IMG/VR virus record: IMGVR_UViG_3300036806_000012
Span: 1 to 41,368 of that record
Direction: 5' to 3' (one strand)
Origin: a virus
DNA: 41,368 bases
Positions within the stretch are counted from its first letter, which is position 1. Every line of letters begins with the position of its first letter. A model generated the notes under the pieces. That model was given only the letters and a program-made list of their open reading frames with translations, was not told the origin of the DNA and searched no databases. Positions 1-7,520 of this stretch are shown here, one piece after another. The translations under genes were made by a program, and so were the position numbers.

Positions 1-11
1 AGCCGGAGCAT
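1..11 (-). CDS. Start of a truncated gene downstream of the major tail protein
   Basis: A minus-strand ATG lies at positions 11-9, with an AGGAGA ribosome binding site a few bases upstream, immediately after the stop of the major tail protein. Only three codons and part of a fourth remain before the window ends. In siphoviruses the gene after the major tail protein is usually the tail assembly chaperone, so that is a reasonable guess from position alone. Nothing in the sequence identifies the product. Confidence 0.4.
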
Positions 12-26
12 TCGTTCTCTCCTCTT

Positions 27-899
27 CTAGCTGACGTAGGTGAACATCCACTCCGTGACGTACGGAGCGTTGAACACGTAGTTGACGTCGGCACGGGCCG
101 TGACGACCTTGCTCTGACCAGTGGTCAACAGCTGCGAGCCACCAGCGTGCAGAACACCGTCGACGTAATACTTCACGCCGGCTTCGGTCGGAATCGTGAT
201 GGTGTGCGCGCCGTCGAAGGTCGGCGCAGTGAGCGTGATCGCGTTGACATCGCCGGCGAACAGAGCGATGACCGCATCTGGCGAAGGCAGTTCGGGATCG
301 CCGGACGTGCCGTACAGAAGATCGGTCAGATTACCGAGCGAATCGGAATCCACCAGCGTCGAATCGATCACGATCAGCGACGTCGGCTGAAGACCAGTCA
401 CAGAGACCGGCGTGGTGGTGAAGTCCCACGAGAACTCAACCGAGGCCGGCGAGTCGTTGATCGAGGCGTAGTCCTTCTCGGATGGGGCCGCGAGGGCTCC
501 ATACACGAGATGGAGCTTGAACCCCAGGTCTGACGTCACGTCGTTACCCACCTTGGTTCGGTAGGACAGGCCGAACGTCTGACGAGGCTGCTGACCGACT
601 TGCACACCAGCCGAAGGAGTGTCGGTGCCGTCACAGGCTCCGAACTCATCCGGATAAGTGTACGCAGTGATGGTCCCGCCGAAAGTCTCCAACGACAGAA
701 GGTTGGAGTACTTGATGTTGTCCGCGTACGTCGGGTTCGGGGCAGCACCGTCAGGCTTCTCGTTGACGGCAGTCAGCCCGTTCCAGGCGAAACCGGTGTC
801 GTAGAGGGCAGTTTCGGAGTTCAGCGGGTAGAGAACCCCGTGATCGACCCCCGTCTCGAACCTCTTGTTGCCGGTGTCATCCCAGACCAGTGCGGTCAT
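27..899 (-). CDS. Major tail (tube) protein
   Basis: This 290-residue protein matches, from memory, the siphovirus major tail protein family that forms the hexameric rings of the tail tube. Recognisable stretches are WNGLTAVNEKPDGA (39-52), YADNIKYSNL (58-67), ETFGGTITAYTYPDEF (71-86), TFGLSYRTKVGND (108-120) and YGALAAPSEKDYA (133-145). The last ~70 residues, from TAPTFDG on, form a separate small beta domain ending WMFTYVS. This domain is also found at the C-terminus of the capsid protein in this window. The ATG follows GGAGGATTC. The gene lies 8 nt after the tail terminator, at the end of the head-to-tail gene run, as expected. The role is well supported by family and position. Confidence 0.9.
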   Translation of the reverse strand: MTALVWDDTGNKRFETGVDHGVLYPLNSETALYDTGFAWNGLTAVNEKPDGAAPNPTYADNIKYSNLLSLETFGGTITAYTYPDEFGACDGTDTPSAGVQVGQQPRQTFGLSYRTKVGNDVTSDLGFKLHLVYGALAAPSEKDYASINDSPASVEFSWDFTTTPVSVTGLQPTSLIVIDSTLVDSDSLGNLTDLLYGTSGDPELPSPDAVIALFAGDVNAITLTAPTFDGAHTITIPTEAGVKYYVDGVLHAGGSQLLTTGQSKVVTARADVNYVFNAPYVTEWMFTYVS

Positions 900-907
900 G
901 AATCCTC

Positions 908-1213
908 CTAGAAGTAAACGTCGTAAATGTCATGGTTGAGATTTTGTGTTGTGAAATGCCTGACGTACTTCGTCAGAGGCAAGTCGGCAACCTTGTCAGG
1001 TATCGCACTGTCTGGATCGCGGTCGATAACAGTTACCTGATAGCGGAGTTTCTTGTTATAAGCAAAATTGTCCGCATAATCGACGCTCTGAAAATCCCGG
1101 TTATAGACGATTGCCGGATACACCATAGTGACGTTTGGCGGAGGCTGGAAATATATGCTTACGCCGTCCTGGAGATCTTCGAGAACGGTTTGAAACTCAA
1201 GCCTCGTTCCCAT
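908..1213 (-). CDS. Tail terminator / tail completion-type protein
   Basis: The 101-residue product resembles the small proteins that cap the tail tube and join it to the neck. It contains VSIYFQPP, YPAIVYNRD, an SVDYADNFAYNKKLRY stretch and an NLNHDIYDVYF end, all typical of this family in siphoviruses of Gram-positive hosts. The open frame extends upstream to a TTG at 1228, but the ATG at 1213 has a better-placed GGAGA site. This start gives a 17-nt overlap with the preceding connector gene. It sits between the connector and the major tail protein, the usual place. The family assignment is from memory of sequence patterns, not from a search. Confidence 0.75.
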   Translation of the reverse strand: MGTRLEFQTVLEDLQDGVSIYFQPPPNVTMVYPAIVYNRDFQSVDYADNFAYNKKLRYQVTVIDRDPDSAIPDKVADLPLTKYVRHFTTQNLNHDIYDVYF

Positions 1214-1529
1214 TCCACAGATCTCCAATCGTCAATATGAGTCTCGGTCTGCGTACCTCGACGTTTGTAACTGTCCAGCGATGCCCCTCCCACTCGAGGT
1301 ACCTGATGTTCACAAAGTTGGCGTAGGCGTCAGCATCTGCCAAGAGACTGAACGAGTTCTCAAGGGCGAGGTTAACGTTAAGCTCTGGCGGAACTTGCAC
1401 CGGAGGCTCCAGACGTCTGGCATTTCGGACGACATCACCATAATACATCTTCTCGGTAATGACTTCTTGCCAGACGCCTGGAGTTACTTCAGTGCTAGCT
1501 GCATAGCCTACGGCTCCGTAGAACCGCAT
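1197..1529 (-). CDS. Head-tail connector protein
   Basis: A 110-residue protein directly downstream of the capsid gene and overlapping the tail terminator. It starts MRFYGAVGYA, has a central WEGHRWTVTNVEVRRPRLILTIG segment, and ends in NGNEA. Small proteins of this size and position in HK97-like phages are neck or stopper components that attach to the portal ring. The sequence looks like a beta-rich small connector, and I recall similar proteins in the same position in related phages. A precise family name is not certain. Confidence 0.7.
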   Translation of the reverse strand: MRFYGAVGYAASTEVTPGVWQEVITEKMYYGDVVRNARRLEPPVQVPPELNVNLALENSFSLLADADAYANFVNIRYLEWEGHRWTVTNVEVRRPRLILTIGDLWNGNEA

Positions 1530-1537
1530 GGGCTACC

Positions 1538-3535
1538 TCAGCTGGCGTTGCGGGTGAAGGTCCAGTCCTCGTTCGCGTCGTCGGCGAAGGCGTAGGTGGA
1601 CGCCGCCTTGGCGCGGTAGTGGACCGACTCGCCCGCAGCGATCGCGGTCTGGGCGCCTGCAGTCAGCGCAGAGCCCTCGGAACCGTCGTCCGGATCCACC
1701 ACCACGTAGGTCACGTGGGCAGTGGTCGGAATGGTGCCGACGCCAGTGGTCTTGACGAAGGTCGGAGCGGTCGGGTTCGGCAGCATGCCGCCGGCGCCGG
1801 TGAACTCCGTGATCGTCAGGGCGCCCTTGTACTTGGTCATGGCACCCGAAACGCGAGTCTCCATCAGGTACTTGAACTGGTTGTAGTCGATGTCGAAGAA
1901 GTCGAACATCGAGACCTGGCCGCCCTTGTCGGCGCCGATGGTGTAGTCCGACAGGTTGACGATGATCCCGATCAGGCCCGGGGTCTGCTCCAGCGCCTCA
2001 CAGGTGACGACTCCGCTGACGCCCAGGGCGGCAGACAGTTCCTGCGTGGTCCCGTACAGACGCCGGCCCAGCGTGTCCTTGGCCAGCAGCATCTTGGACA
2101 GGTAGATCATGGTGGTGTACAGGACCGGGTTCCCAGAGCCTCTGTAGTACCGCATGGCCGTGACGACCTGGTCCACGATCTCATCGGCGGAACTGGCCGC
2201 GTCGCTCAGATCGATGTTCAGGTTGGTCACGTACATGTCGTCGTCGCCGAAGATCGGACGCACGTTGGTCGCGTTGATCTTGTCCGTGTCGTCGACCTCG
2301 CGGCCGTCACCGACGAGAATGGCCCTCGCGAGCTCCTCGTCCAGCATGACGCGCATCTCGGTCTGCAGCCACGTCACGACATCGAAGTCGGTGATGTCGA
2401 TGATGTCATCACGGTCCAGCTTCTGCTTCTTGTAGATAGTCTGCGGAAGGGTGATCCGCTTGGCCACCGCGAAGAACTCCTCCTTCTTCAGGTCGCCCTT
2501 GATGTAACCCTTGGCCCGGGCCTCGTCTTGGGTGATGTCCGCGGTCCAGCTGCGGATGCGCGAGAACGGAGTCTTGCGGGTGCCGCTGAGAACGCCGGCG
2601 ACCCACTGAGTCCTCCGCGAGATGAACTCCGGGGTGTCGGTGACGGCCTGGTCGTACGGGAACAGGGTGCTGATGTCGTCGATGCCGTGGGCGAGCGCGT
2701 ACTCCTCCACGGCCTCCTTCAGCGAGCCGCCCTTACGGGCCGCGGCGAAGATCTCCTGAGCGTCGGAATGCGACAGAGTGTTTCCCGCCGCCTTCGGGTC
2801 GTTTCCGTTCTTGCTGTCGAAGACGTTACGGGTCACTGGGTCTTCGCCCTTCTTGTTGGTTGGGATGTTGGCCGGGTCGTCTCCCCCCGTGCTGCCCTGC
2901 TGAACGGTGGCTCCGACAAGAGCGTAGACGACGCTCTTCTGCTCATCGCTCAGGGTGTTGAACACGTCCTCGACCGACGGTCCACTTCCGTCAGGCGAAG
3001 AAGGTGCAGCAGGCATCGCTGCCTTGGGACGCATGACGATCTGTCGCGGGCCAGGAACCGTCGTGCTCATGCTTCCGTGCTCGAGGAGTTCGCCGCTGTA
3101 GATCACGGCCTCTTCCTCGGAAATGGTCGGAACATCGTCTCCGTGGGCGATGTTGATGTTCTCGATGAACGCGCCGGGATTCGCGCCCGACAGAACCAGA
3201 CTGACCTCACGGATGACCCCGTGAACGACGTTCTTGGCCTGCTGAACCAGCTGGTTCGCGTAGATAGAAAGCGAGTTGATGTCCTTGTGAAGCACGAGCG
3301 CCTTGGCCTGCTGGCCTGCAGGGGTGTCATTGAAGAAACCCTCGCCCCAGACGCCGTCATCACGGTTGTGGAGCTGGACGTGGCCCAGAACGTTGTCGGG
3401 CGCGTCGTGCTGGTGCTGCCACACGAGAGGGACCTGCTGCTTGTCGTTGCCCTTGAAGGCGTGAGCCATGATGACCCGGCCGTCGGAGCACTTGATCCCA
3501 CTCTTGGTGACGTAGCCAGAGAAGTCAGCTACCAT
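1538..3535 (-). CDS. Prohead protease-major capsid protein fusion
   Basis: This 665-residue polypeptide carries two functions usually encoded by separate genes. Residues ~1-135 are an S78-type prohead serine protease: VWQHQHD (38-44) supplies the histidine region, INSLSIYA (86-93) the serine, and REVSLVLSGANPGAFI (109-124) is the conserved following strand. A linker rich in P, S and G (~150-230) resembles a scaffolding delta region. Residues ~250-590 are an HK97-fold major capsid protein, with EISxR-like and LDEELARAILVGDGRE (404-419) segments. The last ~80 residues are a beta domain ending DWTFTRNAS, related to the C-terminus of the major tail protein. The start is ATG at 3535 and overlaps the portal stop. 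Protease-capsid fusions are known in some phages. No frameshift or internal stop is visible. Confidence 0.9.
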   Translation of the reverse strand: MVADFSGYVTKSGIKCSDGRVIMAHAFKGNDKQQVPLVWQHQHDAPDNVLGHVQLHNRDDGVWGEGFFNDTPAGQQAKALVLHKDINSLSIYANQLVQQAKNVVHGVIREVSLVLSGANPGAFIENINIAHGDDVPTISEEEAVIYSGELLEHGSMSTTVPGPRQIVMRPKAAMPAAPSSPDGSGPSVEDVFNTLSDEQKSVVYALVGATVQQGSTGGDDPANIPTNKKGEDPVTRNVFDSKNGNDPKAAGNTLSHSDAQEIFAAARKGGSLKEAVEEYALAHGIDDISTLFPYDQAVTDTPEFISRRTQWVAGVLSGTRKTPFSRIRSWTADITQDEARAKGYIKGDLKKEEFFAVAKRITLPQTIYKKQKLDRDDIIDITDFDVVTWLQTEMRVMLDEELARAILVGDGREVDDTDKINATNVRPIFGDDDMYVTNLNIDLSDAASSADEIVDQVVTAMRYYRGSGNPVLYTTMIYLSKMLLAKDTLGRRLYGTTQELSAALGVSGVVTCEALEQTPGLIGIIVNLSDYTIGADKGGQVSMFDFFDIDYNQFKYLMETRVSGAMTKYKGALTITEFTGAGGMLPNPTAPTFVKTTGVGTIPTTAHVTYVVVDPDDGSEGSALTAGAQTAIAAGESVHYRAKAASTYAFADDANEDWTFTRNAS

Positions 3536-4859
3536 TTTGACTCTTCACTCCTTGCGTTATAGCCGGGACTTCCTTGAATGGCAACATGTGTTGCGGCGGC
3601 GGTCTGATTGCCGCTTTGGCAGCTGCCTTGGCTGCATTCGCAGCAATCGTCGGATCAGTCTGGTCGATCGGAAGGTTCTTGTTAAGAAGTCTGTCTGCCT
3701 TCGGATCTGCGGACGGCCTGAAACCGATAATACTTCGCATGTCGTTGGAACTGAGAATTTCATTCCTTGTGAACTTGTCCGCAATAGCGGCCAGATCCTT
3801 GACAGGAACCAGACTGAATGGATCTCTGATGTAGATGATGGACTGTCCTTGCGAACGAGCCGTCTTTGTCAGGAACGTCATGATCAACGATTCCGTAAGG
3901 GCGGCAAGGATAGGCTCAACCGTTCGGTTGTAATAGCCCAGCATCGTGTTCTCGTCGGCAGTTCCGTTCATGATCTCGGCCGTCAATCCAAGCTGACCGT
4001 AGAGCATGTTCGTCAAGTACTCGACTTGCGCCATCAGATTGTTTTCGGCTGGCCTGTTCAGCTGTGTGACTTTCTCAGTACCGTCGACATAAGCAATGCC
4101 ATACTGAGAACCCTTGAGCTGAAACTCGATCTCTTTGAGCCTCTTGTCAGCTTCAATTCTTCGAGCCTCCGTCTTGATGACGTAGGGAAGCTGAATGATA
4201 AGATCGAGTTGTCCTGAAGCGCTTTGCTCATCTACAGCATCCAGAAGATTGAGCTTTCTGAGAAGACGCTGAAGTGTAGAGCTTGGCTCATTCATGACTG
4301 TGTAAAGAGGATTCTCTACGATGGCGACCATGCTCTTAGGAACGAGTACGTCTTCCTGAATCCCTTTTTGAGGACTGTCGTTGTAGGCCCTGACGAGAAC
4401 GTGCCTCGGATACCACTGCATGACACGGCCAACACGCATGGTGTTAACGTCGTACCCACCAGTAGTCAGAGGGTTCAACGTCGTATCGACAGGAAGAATT
4501 GCAGCAACGCCTTCATCAAAGAGCGTCTGGACAAGGTCCTGCCTGAACTGACGAGCACCTTGATCGATGTTCGCCTGAACGTTCAGACAATCATTAAGAC
4601 CGCTACTTATGTCTTCCTGATACTGCCTGTTATTGTCCAGACGAACATGACGAAGTGGCACTGCTGCCACGTCAATCGCAATCCGCGTGTAGATCGCAGA
4701 CACGATCGTCTTTTCGCCTGCGAACCGCAAACGTCGTCTTTCAGGACGAGTCGTGTAAGACGTTCCTAGATCTGACGAAGTTGCCAGTGTTTCGGGATGC
4801 TCATCCTGGAACCTGAACGCATTCCAAGCACCCTTAATGCGGTCTGTGAGTTTGCTCAT
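3525..4859 (-). CDS. Portal protein (HK97 type)
   Basis: A 444-residue portal subunit, twelve of which form the DNA channel at one capsid vertex. The N-terminal half has AIYTRIAIDVAAVPLRHVRL (56-75), typical of HK97 portals. The centre has YPRHVLVRAYND and a VPKSMVAIVENPLY stretch. The C-terminal half has YGQLGLTAEIMNGTADENTMLGYYNRTVEPIL, the conserved clip/stem region of this family. The ATG follows a GGGGGTGG site, and the stop overlaps the protease-capsid start. The gene order large terminase, head fibre, portal, protease-capsid fits packaging and head assembly. The length is close to the usual 400-500 residues. Confidence 0.92.
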   Translation of the reverse strand: MSKLTDRIKGAWNAFRFQDEHPETLATSSDLGTSYTTRPERRRLRFAGEKTIVSAIYTRIAIDVAAVPLRHVRLDNNRQYQEDISSGLNDCLNVQANIDQGARQFRQDLVQTLFDEGVAAILPVDTTLNPLTTGGYDVNTMRVGRVMQWYPRHVLVRAYNDSPQKGIQEDVLVPKSMVAIVENPLYTVMNEPSSTLQRLLRKLNLLDAVDEQSASGQLDLIIQLPYVIKTEARRIEADKRLKEIEFQLKGSQYGIAYVDGTEKVTQLNRPAENNLMAQVEYLTNMLYGQLGLTAEIMNGTADENTMLGYYNRTVEPILAALTESLIMTFLTKTARSQGQSIIYIRDPFSLVPVKDLAAIADKFTRNEILSSNDMRSIIGFRPSADPKADRLLNKNLPIDQTDPTIAANAAKAAAKAAIRPPPQHMLPFKEVPAITQGVKSQNGS

Positions 4860-4899
4860 ACATTACCACCCCCTTTCTGCTGGAAGGAAAAGCCGGTTG

Positions 4900-5151
4900 T
4901 TACGCCTCGAGAATGGCCAGACGTGACTCGATCTTCGCCATCGCTGCGTTGACACTGTCTCCTGCAGCCAGAGCGTGAACTCCCGTGGTGGTTGTGTACC
5001 CGGTGAGAAGCACGGTTGCTCCAGTGTCGGGAGCAACGGACAGAACGCTTCCGTCCACGTTGAACAGAGCCAGCTGCTCGACTCCCTGGCTCGGACTCAT
5101 GATCGCCTGCGAAACGACGACCGCCTGGGTAACCTTCTGGTTGTTGATCAC
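4900..5151 (-). CDS. Head fibre / capsid accessory protein
   Basis: This 83-residue protein contains VLLTGYTTTTGVHALAAGDSVNAAMAKIESRLAILEA. It matches the pattern of phage head fibre proteins (TGY...ALAATDSVNxALGKLE) known from phi29-like and many siphoviral genomes. The C-terminus is a short amphipathic helix suited to trimerisation, and the N-terminal half is beta-rich. Such proteins decorate the capsid and are often dispensable. The gene lies between the large terminase (4-nt overlap) and the portal. The assignment rests on the C-terminal motif. Confidence 0.75.
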   Translation of the reverse strand: MINNQKVTQAVVVSQAIMSPSQGVEQLALFNVDGSVLSVAPDTGATVLLTGYTTTTGVHALAAGDSVNAAMAKIESRLAILEA

Positions 5152-6893
5152 TCGAATGACTCCTTGTTCAGTTTGTACGCCACATAGGCGTCCATCATTG
5201 CTGCAACGTTGTCGATCTTCTGTTCTTGACGCCTCTTGAACAGCTTTCTGTTCCCGTTGGTGTCTTCCATGGTAATCGCGTTACCCATGGCGAAACCCAT
5301 CAGTTCCTGATCGAAGATGAGCATTCTCTCGCCAGACAACGCTTTGAGTTCACCTAGAGGAACAGACTCTGTTCTGGCACCCTGAATAACTTTCTCTATT
5401 CCGAAAGGCCCGTTCTCTGCCTCCCAGCGAGTAACAAATTCCTTTGCGTTATACGGGTCGAACCCGAAAGATCTAATATCGTATTCGTTATCCAGAATAA
5501 AGCGTTCCAGATCGTCATAGACTTCCATCATGTCCAGAACGGCACCTTCAAGAACATGCAAGCTGCCTTCATGGATGAATTCATCGTACTTCTGACGCAT
5601 AGCACCAGGAAGTTTCGACATTGTCAGACTCGAAATATAGCTTCGTGTCTTAACCCCGAATGAACCGTTGTTAATCGGGAACAAGAACGTAAAGGCTGTG
5701 AAGTCGTCACCTTGAGAAAGGTCGGCGCCCATAGAACAAGGCATCTTCCAGAACTCACGTTTACGGTGAGGAAGCGTCTCCTCGTATGTGAAGAAATACG
5801 TGAAGCCCTCCATCGGAATTCCGAAACGTTTGGCCAGAATATCGTTTCTTGAAGCAGGCGCTGCTTCAGCCCGCTCGACATCTAGCTGATAAGTCTCATA
5901 GGTAACTGTTTTCCCCAAGTTAGGGTTGGCCTTTAGCCATGTTGATGGATCTGCGACTTCTGTAATATCGTCTAGCTTGTAATGCCAAATCGAAACGTGC
6001 GGATTGATGTAATCGCCCTTAAGTATGTCTGCGAGTTCAAGTTTAATAGTGTCACCCGAACCATTCCTGACTGTTCCTTCAGAACTGGTGGCAACAATTA
6101 CATAATCGGAAAGCTTCGAAGCACCTTGCTCCAAAGAACCGATAACGTCTTCTCGCAGATCTCCTGAAAGCCACTCATCAATTGTAGAGACCTTAGGTCT
6201 CAATCCCTGAAGTTTGTTGATGGCCATAGGCCTGACTTCAAGAATAGAACCCGTCAGGAAATTCTCAATCCCCTTCTTAGTTGAAGCAAGTTTAACTCGC
6301 ATCGCTCTTGAACCAGTCGTGTTCTGAAGAGAACCTTCAGTCAGGAACTGGAACAAAGGTCCTCGCGCGCGCGTGATGGCCGTCCTGAAAGGAGACATCA
6401 CTTCTTCTGCTTGCTTCATGGTTGGAGCAGTTGTTATCTGATGAGTTGTTGACGTATCTACGTTAAGAAAATACGCCTGAATACACTCAGCGTACATGGA
6501 CTTAGCTGAGCCACGAGCAACGATCAAATATTGCTTGTTAACGAGTCTCTTGCAAATCCTTTTCCTGACATAATGGCCTCCGTGGCCATCAGGATTAGGA
6601 GTGTAGACACTTCGCTCTACGTAGTAGAACCATGCAAGAAGAGATTCGGCCCACAGTTTGAAGCTATCCAGCAAATGGAAATCGCTTCCGTCTGTTAGCG
6701 TTAGCTCATTCTCACAATATCTGATAAACCCGTCGATCGCGGCGTCGTCGTAGTAGAAATTCGGATCAGCAATGAGATCGTCGATACGATTCATCTCAAG
6801 CGAAATTTCCTGATTTACCGGAATTTCCCCACGAAGAACCGCGTCACGGAACATCCCATAATACTTGGGAGTTGCCGTGTTCGACAAAGACAT
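5148..6893 (-). CDS. terL: Terminase large subunit
   Basis: A 581-residue packaging motor protein: an ATPase that pumps DNA into the prohead and a nuclease that cuts the concatemer. The ATPase part has a Walker A-like VARGSAKS (125-132) after the adenine-binding segment KQYLIV. It also has a TAPTMKQAEEV stretch (155-165) and a Walker B ending STIDEW (236-241) with the catalytic Glu. The nuclease part has MGADLSQGDDFTAF (388-401) and FGFDPYN (475-481) as candidate metal-binding acidic positions. It starts at ATG with AGGAGG 6-8 nt upstream. It is separated from the putative small terminase by about 6.6 kb of other virion genes, which is unusual. Confidence 0.92.
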   Translation of the reverse strand: MSLSNTATPKYYGMFRDAVLRGEIPVNQEISLEMNRIDDLIADPNFYYDDAAIDGFIRYCENELTLTDGSDFHLLDSFKLWAESLLAWFYYVERSVYTPNPDGHGGHYVRKRICKRLVNKQYLIVARGSAKSMYAECIQAYFLNVDTSTTHQITTAPTMKQAEEVMSPFRTAITRARGPLFQFLTEGSLQNTTGSRAMRVKLASTKKGIENFLTGSILEVRPMAINKLQGLRPKVSTIDEWLSGDLREDVIGSLEQGASKLSDYVIVATSSEGTVRNGSGDTIKLELADILKGDYINPHVSIWHYKLDDITEVADPSTWLKANPNLGKTVTYETYQLDVERAEAAPASRNDILAKRFGIPMEGFTYFFTYEETLPHRKREFWKMPCSMGADLSQGDDFTAFTFLFPINNGSFGVKTRSYISSLTMSKLPGAMRQKYDEFIHEGSLHVLEGAVLDMMEVYDDLERFILDNEYDIRSFGFDPYNAKEFVTRWEAENGPFGIEKVIQGARTESVPLGELKALSGERMLIFDQELMGFAMGNAITMEDTNGNRKLFKRRQEQKIDNVAAMMDAYVAYKLNKESFE

Positions 6894-6907
6894 CGCTGCC
6901 CTCCTTT

Positions 6908-7507
6908 CTAGCCAGCTTTCTTGAGCAAGGCGTCGATTCCTTCGGCCGCATATCTATTGGCGTAGGCCGCAGCTTGCTGCTTGGCAACGCTTCCACCGAC
7001 CTTGAGAAGCTCGTTCACAATCGCGTGACCAGCGCTCACCTTTGCAGGATTGAGCTGTCCATGCTGCTTTTCGAGATTCAGTCTGGTCACCAAGTGTTGA
7101 AGATCCTGGTTGGTCAAAGCAGAAGTTCCGTGTTTGCTCACTGTGGCCCTGAGCTGATGCGCTCTTGCCGCGTCAGGTGAGACGTGACTGGACGCCTGTC
7201 CCGTTCCAGGCTTTCGAACTCCCCATCTCATTCCCTTGATACCGAAATGAGCAAGGAACTCTTCGAAGTTGAAATGCTTCAGAGAACCGTCAGAGTTCCA
7301 GTTGTCTGGAATCTTACTGGAAAGATTCAGAGCATTGGCTCGCTTGATGATGTGCTTCCTGATCGAGTCGTGTCCTGCGTTTCCACGTCCTACTGCGTGA
7401 ATTGCATCGTCAAGTTCCTGAGCATTTCTGATGTAGTATGAACCGTCAGGCATTGCAACGCCTGATTTGGAGAACATCTTGCGCTGCGCTGCCGTGACAT
7501 CAGCCAC
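6908..7507 (-). CDS. Conserved phage head-region protein with a GIKGMRWGVRK motif
   Basis: A 199-residue protein starting at GTG (7507) after GAGGGGAGG. Residues ~5-70 have the pattern KSGVAMPDGSYYIRNAQELDDAIHAVGRG followed by HIIKRANALN, a small domain often fused to phage head or protease proteins (DUF6582-like, from memory). HFGIKGMRWGVRK (86-98) is a short motif widespread in phage head-region proteins (DUF7211-like, from memory). The rest is Ala/Gln-rich helix. I cannot assign a biochemical activity. Its place between the fibre and the large terminase suggests a virion or assembly role. Confidence 0.65.
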   Translation of the reverse strand: MADVTAAQRKMFSKSGVAMPDGSYYIRNAQELDDAIHAVGRGNAGHDSIRKHIIKRANALNLSSKIPDNWNSDGSLKHFNFEEFLAHFGIKGMRWGVRKPGTGQASSHVSPDAARAHQLRATVSKHGTSALTNQDLQHLVTRLNLEKQHGQLNPAKVSAGHAIVNELLKVGGSVAKQQAAAYANRYAAEGIDALLKKAG

Positions 7508-7520
7508 GGGTTACCTCCCC

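Noticed and set aside
1619-3562. Plus-strand open frame of 647 codons
   Set aside because: It is the mirror of the protease-capsid gene: the composition is dominated by Arg, Val, Leu, Asp and Gly, with no domain pattern, and it lies opposite a clear gene.
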